Source of the DNA: Chlorella sorokiniana
Taxonomy: Eukaryota; Chlorophyta; Trebouxiophyceae; Chlorellales; Chlorellaceae
NCBI GenBank assembly: GCA_025917655.1
Contig: CP084614.1
Coordinates: 372,001 to 436,000 of the forward strand
Length of the DNA: 64,000 nucleotides
Direction of reading: 5' to 3'
Below are positions 1 to 12,625 of this stretch, piece by piece. Both the position numbers and the translations under genes were made by a program. The notes under the pieces were generated by a model that made no database searches, was not told where the DNA came from, and saw only the letters and a list, made by a program, of their open reading frames with translations. Each line of letters opens with the position of its first letter. The stretch's first letter is position 1.

Positions 1-1213
1 CATCAACCTGTCCCGCCAGCAGGGCCATCTCTTGGCGCTGATATGCAGCCTTCATGCCACAAATCTACTGTTGCAGGACGGAGCCACCTTCTCTGACGCT
101 GCAGCAACACGATCGTCACAGCATGTCGACCGCCGCATGACGCTTGAAAGCCGCGCTGCCGCCACCGCCGACCAGCAGGATGATGCTGCGGCTGAGGGTT
201 TGGTGGGCCGCAGCGAGAACGAGCAGTCTGTTGCAAACGAGCTAACCATCATCATGGCTGTGAAGCAGCGTGGAGGTAAGGACGGAGGGGAGCGAGGCCT
301 CGCCAACGCCGCCGTTTCCTCCATCCTCAGCAGGGCACAGGATGTGCAGTGAGGGCGCCGGAGCAGCAGCATATCCTCGCCAGCACAGTAGCGCTGCCGC
401 CTCGGATTCCAAGACAACCCGCTTCTGATGCTACAACCGCGGCCTTCACCCCCGCTTTCCCTCTTCCCTTTGATGTCGTTCTTCTGCTGTCCATCAGGAT
501 CCCCTCCTCGCCGGCTCTGCCTTCTCCACGGCATGCGCACTGTGCCGCTGCCCTCCGTAGCCTCTCTTTGATTTTGGGCCACGCTGTCGTCAATGACTAC
601 TGTTGCTACTGGTCGCCTTCCTCAATCATTGCATGGACCTGTCGTTAGAATAGAACAGCCCAAGAACTTCGAAGGCTGCCATCTATCATCTTTGCCCTGC
701 ACAGCTGCCTCTGCAGCTCCCGCCGTCGCCCATCACTGCATCTCCTGATGCATGTTCATACAAAGTCCACTGCGATTTTTTAGACGAGTTCTACGCTTCA
801 TGCTCCCCCATTCCACGGGCTCCACCTGCCAATCAACACCCGCAAGCAGCTACGCACACCTGACCATAGCATCCTGCTGCCACCACGATACTAACACCTG
901 CCAAGCAGTGCTGGCTAGCCCTGCAAGCTGGGCTGTCCTTTAGAAGTAGCATTGAAGCATCATTAAAGCATCAATGTAGCACCTTTTCCAACTTTTCATC
1001 GACCCACGGCCATGCTGTGGCACCCCGGCCGATGCACCCTCCAAAGCCGTGGGAGTGGTCGAGAACGTCAGCGCTCTTGCACATCATGCTGACAAGCACA
1101 GGAAAAGGGAGTAGGGTGGCAATGCGGCCAGCATGGCAATGCGGCCAGCATGGCATGCGGCAGGGCGCTGCGTGGCGCTCTTCACACGTCTGCCCCATGC
1201 GAGCGCTGCTGGA
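1..1213. other. No supported gene
   Basis: No conserved protein block, splice-consistent exon chain or RNA gene was recognised on either strand. The open frames here are GC-driven and lack family motifs. The right part (about 1000-1213) is probably the 3' untranslated region of the minus-strand gene that ends at 1214. The left part could hold the end of a gene lying outside the window. Confidence 0.5.
1120..1153. repeat. 17-bp direct repeat, two copies
   Basis: Two identical adjacent 17-base units (1120-1136 and 1137-1153), followed by a short partial third copy. They lie in the presumed 3' flank of the HEP gene. No function is suggested. Confidence 0.8.
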
Positions 1214-2160
1214 TCATTCATCCTCTAGATCAGCGTAGCGGATCTCCTCCACCAGCCCGGCTGCATCTGCCAGCTTGTGCCATGCCTGGCAGTGCTGGCA
1301 CTGGGCAATCACCTGGGGGGCAGGGCGGGGGCGGGTGTAGGTGAGGGCCCCGCTGTCGGGGGAGGGCGGCCTGCACGGACTCCTCAGCGGCACCGGGGCT
1401 GGCATTTGGATACGTAATGCTTGCTCTCAACAAGGGCAGCTCGATAGGCGTGGCAGCAGCTGCGCCTGGGGCTGCGCTGCCGGCCGCTCACCAGCCCTCG
1501 CTCCCATGCCACAGGGTTGACTAAGCGCTCGCTGCGCCCGCCGCAGCCGTTGCATGTGAACTGTACCAGCAGCGAACGGCGAGGCAGCTGCAGGTCTATC
1601 CTCACGGCTCCCTCATCGTCGCCGTCCTCGCTGGAGCCGCCACCGTCGGCTTGGCTGCTGCTGGCGTCGGATGACCTGCTTGCAGCCGTGGGCGCGTTGC
1701 CGGCCTCTGGCAGCGGCACAGGCTCCTCGTCTGCTGGTTTGCAACACAAACACACGGGAAGAGCCTTCAATGCATTTATCGGGGCTGAGATGGCATCAAA
1801 CAGTGCAGGGCGGCTTGAAACAACAGGGGCTGGCTGCGCGAGGCATGATCCCACGCTTGCTCCGATGTCGAGAGCTGTCAGGCCAGTGACGCGAGGCGAG
1901 CACCTGACGACAGCATCAGCGGCAGCGGCAACGCCGGCTCGGCATCCGATGCACGGCATGTGGTCAGCTGCGCATGGTGCTGCTGTCTTGGTGTCCAGCT
2001 GCCTGCTCTGCTGTCTGACATGAAGTGGAGCTGCGGCAGCACGCGTCGGCAGGGGGCGCAGCAGAACGGAGCGCGGCAGAGGCGGACGCTGTCGGTCGCG
2101 CGCTGCAGGCCGGCTTGCGGGCCGGCAAGGATGCTCGGCATGTATCTGTCGCTGCCGCAT
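1214..2160 (-). CDS. HEP2: DNL-type zinc-finger Hsp70 escort protein (HEP/Zim17 family), probably chloroplast
   Basis: Seen: the last exon (1312-1214) gives IAQCQHCQAWHKLADAAG and ends EIRYADLEDE before a TGA. The preceding exon ends at 1492 and supplies VQFTCNGCGGRSERLVNP. Joining them at a GT donor (1491-1490) and AG acceptor (1314-1313) is in frame and gives the two CxxC pairs of a DNL zinc finger with WHKL between. Known: Zim17/Tim15/HEP proteins keep organellar Hsp70 soluble; algae have mitochondrial (HEP1) and plastid (HEP2) forms. Inference: the long Arg/Ala/Pro-rich N-terminus suggests a transit peptide, so the plastid form is favoured, but HEP1 is possible. The ATG at 2160 is the first in the open frame; an extra intron upstream of the acidic linker (near 1735) is possible. 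The gene is divergent from BRUTUS, with about 260 bp between starts. Confidence 0.8.
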
Positions 2161-2421
2161 GCATACTTAGTGCGCAAAGGAGGTGAGGGACAGGAGTCTT
2201 TAGGGAAGACGAGCGGGACGCAACGTGCGGCAACAGCCGACAGGGAACTGCTGCGATACTCGAAGAAACAGGGATTTTTTTTTCAACAATGAGCTTTTGT
2301 CAGCAAGAGTTTGGCGTGCCGTGTTTTGGCGCAGCACGCCCTCTGCTAGCCAGTCGCGAGCAGGCTCTTGAGCTAAATTTCATCATCTAGCAGCCAATAA
2401 CAAGCAGATGGACAGCCAGCG
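2161..2421. promoter_or_regulatory. Shared divergent promoter region (HEP / BRUTUS)
   Basis: Only about 260 bp separate the two divergent start codons, so both promoters and 5' leaders must lie here. A CCAAT box is visible at 2394-2398, 24 bp before the BRUTUS ATG on the plus strand. An A/T-rich patch with a run of T occurs near 2274-2283. No convincing TATA box was seen. Confidence 0.45.
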
Positions 2422-5400
2422 ATGACAGCCGACCTAAGGGCTGGCGGTGTGCTCTTGGCCCGCCCAGCCAACGAGACGCCGCCGATCAATTTTATCTACT
2501 CTCATTTGCACGACAGTATCCGGCTTGAGCTAGACAACCTGGGCCAAGCTGTGCTTCAGCTACAACAAGCCGGCAGCAACGCGCCAACGCTGGTCGCCAG
2601 CCAGCTTTTAGAGCTCAAGGACCGGTATCGCTTCCTGGAAGAGGTGTACAAGCACCACAGCAGCGTGGAGGACGAGGTGAGCGCAACCCTGGACGGCGGC
2701 CGCCGCACGCGTTCTGGCCTGCCTCGTGGCTGCTTGCGGCCCTTCAGGGTTTCGCTCACTGCCGGCATGCAGTGCATGTGTCACTCATGTTTGAGGGTCT
2801 TCCCTGCAGTAAGCTGTGCTCCCAGTTGTGCGCAGCAGCGACAGCCTGCAGCAGGGGGCTACGCGCCGCACCGAGAGCGGCGGCACACGCCGGCCGCACG
2901 CCACCCACGCCGCCCGCCGTATGTTGCCCTCTGCAGGTGGTCTACCCCGCCCTCGACTCGAAAGTCAAGAATGTGACCCTGGCCTACTCAGTGGAGCATG
3001 AGGACGAGGTGGGTGCTGGCACGGGTGCTGCCGCCGGCTGCCCCGCGCAGCCGCCCGCTCGTCTTCCCGGCCCGGGCGGCAATCTTTGCAGCAGGCATTG
3101 CCCGGGCAGGCCCACCGTTCCTCGCTCACAGCCTCCCTCTTCTGGAAGCGGCGCCTGCTTAGCGTGTGCCCTGGGCGGCCGCCCACGCCCACCAACCCAC
3201 GTGTACGCAGGAGCACCTCTTTGAGCAGCTGCACCAGCTGCTCAGCCGTGCGCTGTCGGAGCCCGAGGGCCGCGAGCAGCTGGCCACCGTGCGGCAGCTG
3301 GCACGCAAGGTGTGTGTGTGGGGGAGGCAGCTGTCTGCGCTGATTGTAGGTCTTGGAGCAGCTCCTCCTCACACCGGATGTTGCCGCCATGCCGCCCCTC
3401 GGCGCCGGCCTCTCGCATCGTGCTGGCCTCGGAGCACAAGCTTTCCTTTTCCAGCGCCCTCCAATGCATGGCCGCTCCGGTGTGCCGCACGCGCAGGTGG
3501 AGGAGATCCACACCACGCTGCGCAAGCACCTGCGCAAGGAGGAGGAGCAGCTGCTGCCGCTGCTGCTGTCGCACTTCTCGGCAGGAGAGCAGGCGGAGCT
3601 GGTGGCACAGTTCCTTTGCTCCATCCCGCTTTCCACCGTGGAGGTGGGGGCCGGCCGCCGGCGCCAGCCTTGCTGCTGCTGCGGGTTGGTCGCCTGGGCG
3701 GCTGGCCGCCGTGCGACGACGACGGCACTGTGCGGCGCGGTCGCTGCCGCGCGGCCGCTGCCAGGCTCCCAGCGGTGCTGGGGGGCGGCGGTATGCGGGC
3801 GGTGGGCGTTGCGGTGCTTGTTTCCTTAATGCGCTGTTTTGCGGAAAGTGAGTTAGCATGCACCCTCCCTACTCCCCCTCTCCCCCGCCCGCCTGGATCT
3901 GCAGCAAGTGCTGGCCTGGCTGAGGCAGCAGGTGCCGCAGGCGGAGCAGGCGGCGCTGCTGGAGCAGCTGCAAGAGGTGGTGGCCGACCGCCTGCTGCAG
4001 CAGCTGCTGCTGGCCTGGCTGGCACCAGGCGACGGCGGCGGCGGCAGCGGGGGTGCTGAGCCCATGGCGGTGGATGGGCAGCAGCAGGGCGAGCAGCAGG
4101 GGCAGCAGCAGGGCGAGCAGAAGGACCAGGAGAACCGGCGGCAGGACTGCTGTGCGCCCCGGCAGCATCCGTGCTGCATAAAACCGGCGTAGCTCCATGC
4201 AGCGGCGGCGGCCACCCATGCAAGGGGCAAGACGAGTTTGTGTGCTGCCGGGAGCAGGGGGCGCGGCGCCGCCGTGCAGCGGCGCCTTTGGCGAGATTTC
4301 CTCTGCGGGGGAAATTTGCCGGTACGATCAGGACCTTGAGGAAGCCGGAATCTGCCCCGGGGCAGGCCGCCGCTGCGGGTGAGGCACGCTGCATCGATGC
4401 TGGTTTGTCCTGGTCAAGGCTGCCTGCCTGCCGGATCGCGGCGCCTGAATCCCCGATTGCACAACCTCTCCTCCCTTTGACGCTTCCCGCGCCGCCTCAC
4501 AAGTCACTGTGAACAGCTGTACCGCTACTCACAACTTCCTGTACCTTGCTGTGCTGCAGGAAATATACTACTTCCACCAGGCCATCCGCTCAGCGCTGCA
4601 CAGCTTTGCGGCGGAGGCGCGCGCGCTGCGGTCGGCTGAGGGCCGCGTCACGACGGCGCAGGTGCGCGGCAGCCAGGGTGGGGCCGCCGAGGCTGTGAGA
4701 ACCGGGACGGGGGTGGGGAGTGAGGGGGTGCGAGGGTCGCACTGCAGGGCGGTGATGGCGTTGCGGTGGGGCGCACGGCCTTGCCGCTCAAACACAGCAT
4801 GCTTGTGCCCAGACGAGCTGCTTGGAGCCGCCTCCCTCCTTCTGCCTCGCACAAGCTTTCTTCCTCGTCCACTCCGTGGGCCCTGCCTCCACTTGCTGCA
4901 GCTGTCGGATCTGGTGGAGCGCCACCGCTTCATCCGCGCCGTCTGCCGCTTCCACTCGGCCAGCGAGGACGAAGTGGTGTTCCCCGTGCTGCGCCGCCTG
5001 CGCGCGGGCAGCGGCGACGGAGCGGCGGGCAGGGCCGCAGACGCGCACGGCGCTGACGTCGCGCAGCAGGCGCAGCAGCAGGCGCAGCAGCAGCAGACGC
5101 AGGCGCAGCAGCAGCACGCGCAGCAGGATGCCCAGCGGTTGAATGTGGAGGACGATCACGATGAGGAGGGGGCGAAGCTGGAGGAGCTCGGCCGTCTGCT
5201 GGGGGCGGTGAAGGCGCACGCCAGGCAAGCCCCAGCCGCGTGCCGCCTGCCTCAACCCCACCCCCACCCCCGGCCGCCTTCCCCTCCGCCCAAAGCAGCG
5301 CCGCGCGCAGAGCGCTGACTGCCCGTACGCCGGCCAGAGGCACGGTGCTGGCAGCCTCACTCGGCAGGCGCTTCCGTACCAGTGCTGCAGCCGGGAGCGG

Positions 5401-8400
5401 GCTGAGGTTCCCGCCATGACTGGCCCCTCCTGCTGCTCTGGCACCGCCTGTCAGCCAGGTTGAGACCTGCGCGCATCTTCTGTCCTGCGCAGGCGTGGGG
5501 CCAAGGAGGTGGCGGTGCTGGTGTGCCAGCTGTCTGACGTGGCCGACAGCCTTGCCAAGACGATGCACCGGCACATGGCGCGCGAGGAGGCAGGCGCGTA
5601 GTACCCTGCACTGGGGGAGCAAGGGCTGCCCAGCCTGCACGGTAGCCCAGCATTGCTTCGCTGGGCAGGCTTGCGCCTGGGTTGTCTTGCCTCCCAAGCC
5701 GCCGCTCTCCATCTACGCACAAACCGGCCCCCACACACACACACGACTCCCCCCAACCTGCCTCCGCAGAGGTGCTTCCTGTGCTGATGCGTACGCTGTG
5801 CGCGCGGCGCAGCAGCGGCACATGGTGTGGCGCATCCTGCGGGCCATGCCGCTGCGCCTGCTGGAACGAGTCATGCCCTGGGTGGCGGGTGAGCGGCGGA
5901 GGGGGCGCCTCGCGCAGGCCTCGCCTCGCCCTGCGTCAGCACCGTTTTGTTGGGAGAGCGGCGAATCGTGCAGCCTGGCGTTCCAGCTGACAGCAGGGTT
6001 TTGTTCTGTAGCTAGGCGCAGGATGCGGGGTGCAGCCGCCCTTCATGTTTCTCACCGCCGCTCCCGCCGCCCGCCCGCCTGCTTTCAGGGCGCTTGCGGG
6101 AGGAGGACGTCAAAGAGTGGCTGGCCAACATCCGGTCGGCGGCCCCCCGCCGGGAGGCCGCGCTGGTGGAGCTGCTGAGCCAGGTGCGGCTGGGTTGGCG
6201 GCGGCGGAGGGCGCGGGCGGCGTGTGCCAGCTGGCGTGTGCGGGCGCGGGCGCCGCGCACGCTTCCCGCCCACCTGCGCCCTGCGCCCCAGGGCAGCCCA
6301 GCCAGCTCCCCTTTTCTTTGTTGGGTTTCTGTGTTTCCCCTCTGCCGGCCAGGCCTGGCAGCCGACACAGCGGCTGGGGCCATGCTGCCCCCTTCCCCTC
6401 ACCTGCAGTGGGCCCGCAGGGGCAAGCTGATCATGCCCGCGGCCGACGGCGCAGGCGGCACTCCTGCCAGCCGCCGCCGCAGCCTGGACGACCCCTCCTT
6501 CTACTCCAACCACACCTGCGGCCCCGCCTCCTTCCTCACCGTCGTGGCCGGCGGCGGCGGGCCGCCGCGGGAGCGTGACGCCGAGCCGCAGCCGCCGCCG
6601 CTGGCCGCGGCGGCGCGCCGCCGCAGCTCAAGCGCATCCGCACCGACGCGGGCGGCGGCGGCGGCGTGGAGCACGCCAGCCACGTTGCTGTCACGCCGAC
6701 CAGCCCTCAGGGCGTGCTGCTGCGGGGCTCAGCCCGCGGTGCGACAGCCGCGGCTCCACTCCCACCACCGGCGGCTCCGCGGCGGGGGGTGCGCCCCATC
6801 GACCACATCTTCCAGTTTCACAAGGCCTTGAGGTGCGACTCTGCGCGCACACGTATCGCAGGGGCGCAAAGACGCTCGCGCGTGCTGGCTTTGCGTGTGG
6901 GCGCCGCCAGCGCTGTTCCTACCACTTCAGTCGTAGCGTGTCTCAGTATCCAGCGACCGGGGCAGCGTCAGCGATCGACGGTCGGGAGGGGAGGAGCCCC
7001 CTCTTCATGCGGGGCTGGTGCTTGCGGCCAGAAGCCCTCCCCTCCCTCCTTTCCAGCATACTGCTGAGCACAGCTGTCGCAGCAAGCTGCACCAACCAAC
7101 ACCGGCTGCCCTGCAATCAACTCCCGCTGCAGGCGGGAGCTGCGTGAGATTGAGGCCTCGGCGGTGGCCTTCCAGGTGGCGACGGAAGAGGCCACCAGCG
7201 CCGGCGGCTTCGACGCGGTGAGGGCTCTGCCGCTGCCGCGGCCGGCCCGGTTGGCGGCTCCTCGGGTCGTGTTTGCTGTGTATGCTGTGCCCCTGGCACA
7301 TGCGCACATCCCCCCGTCAGGACCTCCTTTCCAAGCCCCCTCTTCGCCCGCTGCGTTTCTCGAAATCCTCCCTTCAGGCCATTCAGGAGCTGGAGGCCAA
7401 GTTTCAGTTCCTGCGGGGCATCTACCGCGCCCACTCCAAGGGTGAGAGCTGGGTGCATATGGCCGCGGCGGCGAGCGGTCTGAGGCGCCCGCCCGCAAAC
7501 TGCTGTACTGTGCCGTCGCCACCCCCCTCCGCCCCGGCTGCTGCCTCGCCCCCTCTTGCCTGCTGCCCTGCTGTCTCTCCCACCCTCCCTCCTGCGCGCT
7601 CTGCTGAGAGACTCCTTCCACACCCGCCTCCCGTGCTCAACTTTCTCCCCTTCCCACCCAGCCACCCGGGCAGCCACAGGCTCCCGGTCGCCACGGCCCA
7701 AACAACGCACCCACCACCACCACTCATGCACATGCTGTGCTCCCATCCTCGCACACGCACTCATTTACCCACCCATCCACGCAATTGCACTCATGCATCA
7801 CGCCAAGGAGCCCTCAACCACAGCACACCTGTGCGTGCCCTGCCCCCCTCCCCCCCCTCCCCCCACACACTCACCCACACCCACACACTCACCCACACCC
7901 ACAGCCGAGGACGAGATTGTGTTTCCAGCGCTGGAGGCCAAAGAGACGCTGCACAACGTGAGCCACGCATACACGCTGGACCACAAGGAGGAGGAGCAGT
8001 ACTTTGACGAGCTGGCGGCGGTGCGTACCGCTGCACGCTCCACCGCCGCTGACCACAGCCGACCCTTGATCGTGTCGCTGGGTCGATTGCTGGGCTGGCC
8101 GCTCTGTCGTGGGCAGCCGCTGGCACAATCCGTGCGGTCGATACCCGTAACTGTGACCTGCGGCTGCCGGTGCCCACGACCCCCTCCCCCTTCCCCTTCC
8201 ATGTGGTCTTGACAATCGCCTCCCAACCGCCTCCTCTTTCCCTGGAGCGCAGGTGCTGGCCCAGATCAAAGGAGCCAGGGAGTTGCCGACGCTGCGCGAG
8301 CACGCCGCCGCCCTCTCCCGCATGTGCGCCGCCGTGAGGGCCAGCCTGGAGACGCACGTCAGGTGGGCTGCTGCTGCCCCTGCTGCTCAGACGCTCGTAA

Positions 8401-11400
8401 CAATCGCGCTTTGTTTGAAGGGGATTTGTTGCTGGCGGTCTGCGCGCGTGTGGGGGAGGTGGTGGTGGCAGGATTTGGCCAGACTAGCAGCTGGCCGGCA
8501 GCCCTGCCATCCCCCGCCATCACAAAGCTCCCCTTCCTTGCCGCCGCTGCATCGCCTCTTTCCACCCACCCCTTGCCCTCCCCGCCTCCGCCCCTTGCAA
8601 CGCCACCCCCCTCCTAGCCTCCATGTTTTGTGCTCCCTCCACCTTTGTCCTTTCCCCCGCTCACCCCGCCCCCATTTCGCTTGCACCAACAGCTGCCCCG
8701 CCTTCAATCAGCTGACTCATGCCCTGCCTTCAACTGAATCTGACCCCCACCCCCACACCCGCACCCACACACTGTCCTCCCCCCTTCCCCCCCCACTGCA
8801 GGGCGGAGGAGCAGGAGCTGTGGCCGCTCTTTGCGGAGCACTTCTCCATCGCGGAGCAGGAGAGCCTGGTGGGCGTCATCATCGGCAACACGGGCGCAGA
8901 GGTGCTCACCACCATGCTCTCATGGGTGCAAGGTGCGCGGGGGGGGGGGGTGTGTGTGTGTGTGTGTGTGTGGGGGGATCATCGTGTGTGCTTTGCTCTC
9001 CTGCTGGCTGGCTGGCTGGCTTGTTGGGACTTCGTCGCTCCCTTCCCTGCCTGCTGCCTGCTAGCTTGCTTGATGTGACCCCGTCGCTCCCCTCTCCCCC
9101 GCCCGCAGGCTCCATGACTCTCGAGGAACAGGACGCCATGATTGCCTCCCTCAAGTCAGCCTCCAAGTCCACCGCCTTTGAGCAGTGGCTGGGCGCGGTG
9201 CGCGGCCCCGCGAGCGCCCCAGGCCCCGGCGGCGGCTCCAACGGCGGCTCGCCGCCTGGCGCTGCGGTCGGCGGCGGTGGCGCGCCGCCGCCGCCGCCTG
9301 CTGCCGCGCTGAGCCACCAGGAGGAGATGGCTGCCACGCTGGCAGAGGTGGCGGAGTATCTGCGCAAGGAGGGCATCGCGGGCGCGCCCCCGCCGACCCC
9401 GCCTCCCTCGCCGCCGACAATAGCAGCTTCAAGTGAGGGCTTTGCCTCCCTCCCACACTTTCTTTTCTTTGCCAAGCTCCTGTTGAGCCCCCTGGCCCCC
9501 GGATCAGCAAGACAGCGCCCTTCCAGCCGCCTCCAACCGCCCCTCTTCCCTGCCGTTTCAAGTGTTTCGACCTTGTGTCTCTCGTTTGTCTGACCCCCTG
9601 TTTTTCCCTTTCACGCAGGCCCGGCTGGGAGGACATCTTCCGTATGAACCAGAAGCAGCTGGAGGCGGCGATCCGCCGTGTATCGAACGACCCGCACCTG
9701 GAGCCTCAGGTGTGTGTGTGTGTGTGTGTGTGGTGGTGGTGGTGGTGTGTGTGTGTGTGTGTGGGGGTTATGTGTGTGTGTGTGTGTGGGTGGGGGGGGA
9801 TAGTGTAGAGGAGTGTCTTTGGGTGGAACGCTTTTTTTTTTGCATTGCGGTAGGAGGTCAGTTTGGTGCCGATGCTTGTGTTGGCGTTGGTGTCTTTTGA
9901 AGGGCAGGGCCGGCGCTCAGCGCGCGGGCTCATCCGCCGTTGGGCCATCTCTTCACGCATGCACCCACACCCTCGCACATGGCTTGTGCCCCGCCCGCCG
10001 CAGCGCAAGGCCTACCTGCGCCAGAACATCATGGCCTCCCACTACATCGTGTCCCAGCAGCGCCGCATGAACGGCAGCGGCGGCTCCTCCTGCTCCGCCA
10101 CGCCCACAGCGCTGGCGACGGCAGGCATGCGTGACGGGCTGACCCTGGCGGCTCCCAGCAGCGGCGGCAACGGCGGCAGCGCCATCGCCGCGGCCGTGGC
10201 AGCCACGCAGCAGCAGCCGCGGCAGGAGGCGTCAGGGCGCGGTGCCGCTGCGGCGCCGCGGCGGCCGCCGCTGCCGCCGCCGCCGCGTCCCAGCCGCCGC
10301 GCGCGCGCGCGGCCCCCGCCCTGCCTCGCTACCACGACGCGTCGCGCGGCGTGCTGGGCTGCCGCCACTACCGCCGCCGCTGCATGCTGGTGGCTCCCTG
10401 CTGCGACACGCCCCACGTCTGCCGCCTGTGCCACGATGAGGCCTCAGACCACCAGCTGGACCGGTATGCCGTCACAGAGATGGTCTGCCTGGAGTGCGCC
10501 ACGCGGCAGCCTGTGGGAGGTGAGCCACAGCTGCGCTTGTGCGGGCAGCCAACAGGCGCCCCCGGGCTGTGCTCCCCAGCTCTGCGCTGCCTTGACATCG
10601 TGTGCTGGAAGCGCAGCCCTCAGCTTGTGCTGCCTCAGCTGTGCAGCACAAGCCGCTGCCTGGCGGCCTGCGTGTGTTGTTGCCCCCACTCAAGCGCCCC
10701 GCCCGCTCCCCACCTGCCTCCCGGCACTGCAGCCTCCTGCTCCTCCTGCGGCGCCTCCATGGCGCGCTACTACTGCGCCATCTGCCACCTGTTTGATGAC
10801 CAGCCGGGCGCCACATCTACCACTGCCCCTTCTGCAACTTCTGCCGGCAGGTGCGTGTGTGTTGTAGGTGTAGGTGTGTGTGTGGAGGGGGCGCGTGCTG
10901 GAGGACCACACACGCGGGCGGGGGTTGGAGGGGGCTGCGGGGGGCTGCAGGCCACCGCCCTGTTTTCCGCCGCCCGTGTGCGTCCTGCGACTGAGGCACG
11001 CCGCAGCCCTTGCTCGATCGCCCAATGGGCACCGCATCCTTGCCGCCCCGCCCCTCTCCTTGTGCACCGTCTGTGTGTGTCAAGGTTGTGTCAAAACAAA
11101 GCGCTCCTCTGCTGCCTGCAGGGGCGGGGTCTCGGGGTGGACTCCTTCCACTGCATGTCCTGCAACGCCTGCATGTCGCTGGAGCTGTTCAACAAGCACC
11201 GCTGCAAGGAGCAGTCGCTCGCCGGCTCCTGCCCCGTCTGCTCCGAGCGCCTCTTCGAGTCGAAGCACCCCGTCAAGGTGCGGCGCAGCCACGCAGCAGA
11301 GGCGGCTGCGCCGGGGCCAGCGGGAAGGAGCGGCGGTGCCGGGGCCCTGCATGAAAGCCCACGTCGCGTCTCCGCCTTGTACATGGGGTCCCCCCATACA

Positions 11401-12014
11401 CACACACACAGTGGTCTTGTTCCGGCCCCAATGCACCCCCCTCCCCCTTGCCCCCCCCCTCCCCGCATTCACCCACACGCAGGAGTCGCCCTGCGGCCAC
11501 TTCATGCACTCCCACTGCTTCGCCGCCTACACGCGCTATGCCTACACCTGCCCCGTCTGCTTCAAGTCGCTGGGGGACATGCGCGTGTACTGGAAGATGA
11601 TCGACTCGCTGCTCGCAGCCGGTGAGGGCGTGTGGATGTGCGTGTGCATGGCTGGGGGAGGGGCAGAGCTGCGCAGAGGGGGCAGGAGTTTCGGCTCGCT
11701 CCAGTTCAGTTGGCTCTGGGTCGCCAGCTGAGCGGCAACAGGGCAGCCTGGAACCCAGCCTGGGGGCAGTCTCAGCCCTTGCATGCCCCAGTGCATGCCC
11801 ACGCTACCCAACCTCTTTCCCCTGCGGCCCTCCTCACAACCCATGCCTCCTCGCTTGGGCCCTCCCTGCCCTTCGTAGAGCGCCTGCCCCCGAGTATGCT
11901 GCGCGGCAACAGCCCATCCTCTGCAACGATTGCGGCGCGAGCGGCGACGCGCCCTTCCACTTTGTCTACCACCGCTGCCCCTCCTGCTCCTCGTACAACA
12001 CGCGTGTCCTTTGA
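2422..12014 (+). CDS. BTS: BRUTUS-type hemerythrin/RING E3 ubiquitin ligase, iron sensor
   Basis: Seen: exons at 2422-2676, 2937-3008, 3211-3309, 3497-3643 and 3905 onward build the first hemerythrin domain, with HxxE-type iron ligands ([24 protein letters not shown]). A second hemerythrin unit runs from 4560 to about 6185 ([10 protein letters not shown]). A third runs from about 6790 to 9200 ([18 protein letters not shown]). A CHY zinc finger follows (GCRHYRRRC, 10351 on), then CTCHY ([12 protein letters not shown]), a RING-H2 ([18 protein letters not shown], 11241-11570) and a terminal zinc ribbon (ILCNDCG..YHRCPSC) ending at 12014. Known: plant BTS binds Fe and degrades transcription factors to restrain iron uptake; it acts in the nucleus. 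The order matches the complete plant architecture. Odd: frame breaks near 5801, 10300, 10806 and 11887 look like base-call errors, and the linker at 4130-4560 is unresolved. Confidence 0.93.
8938..8975 (+). repeat. G-run plus (TG)n microsatellite at intron start
   Basis: A run of G followed by about ten TG units lies immediately after a BRUTUS splice donor (exon ends CAAG, intron begins GTGCGCG). See the finding on intron-end microsatellites. Confidence 0.85.
9710..9798 (+). repeat. (GT)n/(GTG)n microsatellite at intron start
   Basis: The BRUTUS exon ending LEPQ is followed directly by about 80 bases of almost pure GT and GTG repeats, so the splice donor GT is the first unit of the repeat. 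Confidence 0.9.
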
Positions 12015-12625
12015 TCCGATCAAGATTCCAGCAATTCCTTTCATTGGCAAGCCTGCGCATCGGTTTGATTGCCGGCGGTGCTCGCCGCAGCTGCACCGCT
12101 TTGAGGGAAATTTGTTTGTTATTTTGTTTTTCCACTCCCTCTTCATGTTCCCCAGTCCGGAGCAGTGTGGCCTGCCTGAATTGCCTGCACGGGTTTGTGA
12201 AGTTGTCAGGCCTTGCAAGTATGCCAGCTGCCCCGCCGTGTCGAACGCGCTTGAGTAGGGTTGGCCGATCGAGCCCTGACCCCTGGTAAAGAACACAGCA
12301 ATGTCCAGTGTGGTTAGTCAAGGACAGGAAGAGAACATCCTTACGTCACTCAGTGTTCAAGAGCTGTTGGCCCATCTGCCAGCGCACACGCTTGTACTGA
12401 TGTTCACCCAGCTCCTGTGCAAGCGTGCTTCGAAGGGGCCCAGGCCCGAAAGGTGGCGGTTCAACGCGTCTCTTTAAGCAGCCCTTACGTAAAAACAAAA
12501 ATCTGGCAGAAGCGTGCAAATCTCAGGCTGCAACGATTGAGCGCCTAGCAGGCATAGCAGCGCACCCAAGACCCATTGCCAGCCGGCTCTCTTGCTATCG
12601 TTGTTCGGTAGCGCAAGTGTGTAAC
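12015..12625. other. Intergenic: BRUTUS 3' flank and PGRL1 5' flank
   Basis: No coding block recognised. Relatively A/T-rich for this window, with T-runs near 12110-12135. A TGTAA occurs at 12621-12625, just before the PGRL1 ATG; it is too far from the BRUTUS stop to assign as its polyadenylation signal with confidence. Confidence 0.6.

Noticed and set aside
9700-10010. Minus-strand open frame rich in His-Thr and Val-Cys repeats on the GT microsatellite
   Set aside because: It is a direct translation of the dinucleotide repeat inside a BRUTUS intron. The same kind of frame recurs at every such repeat.
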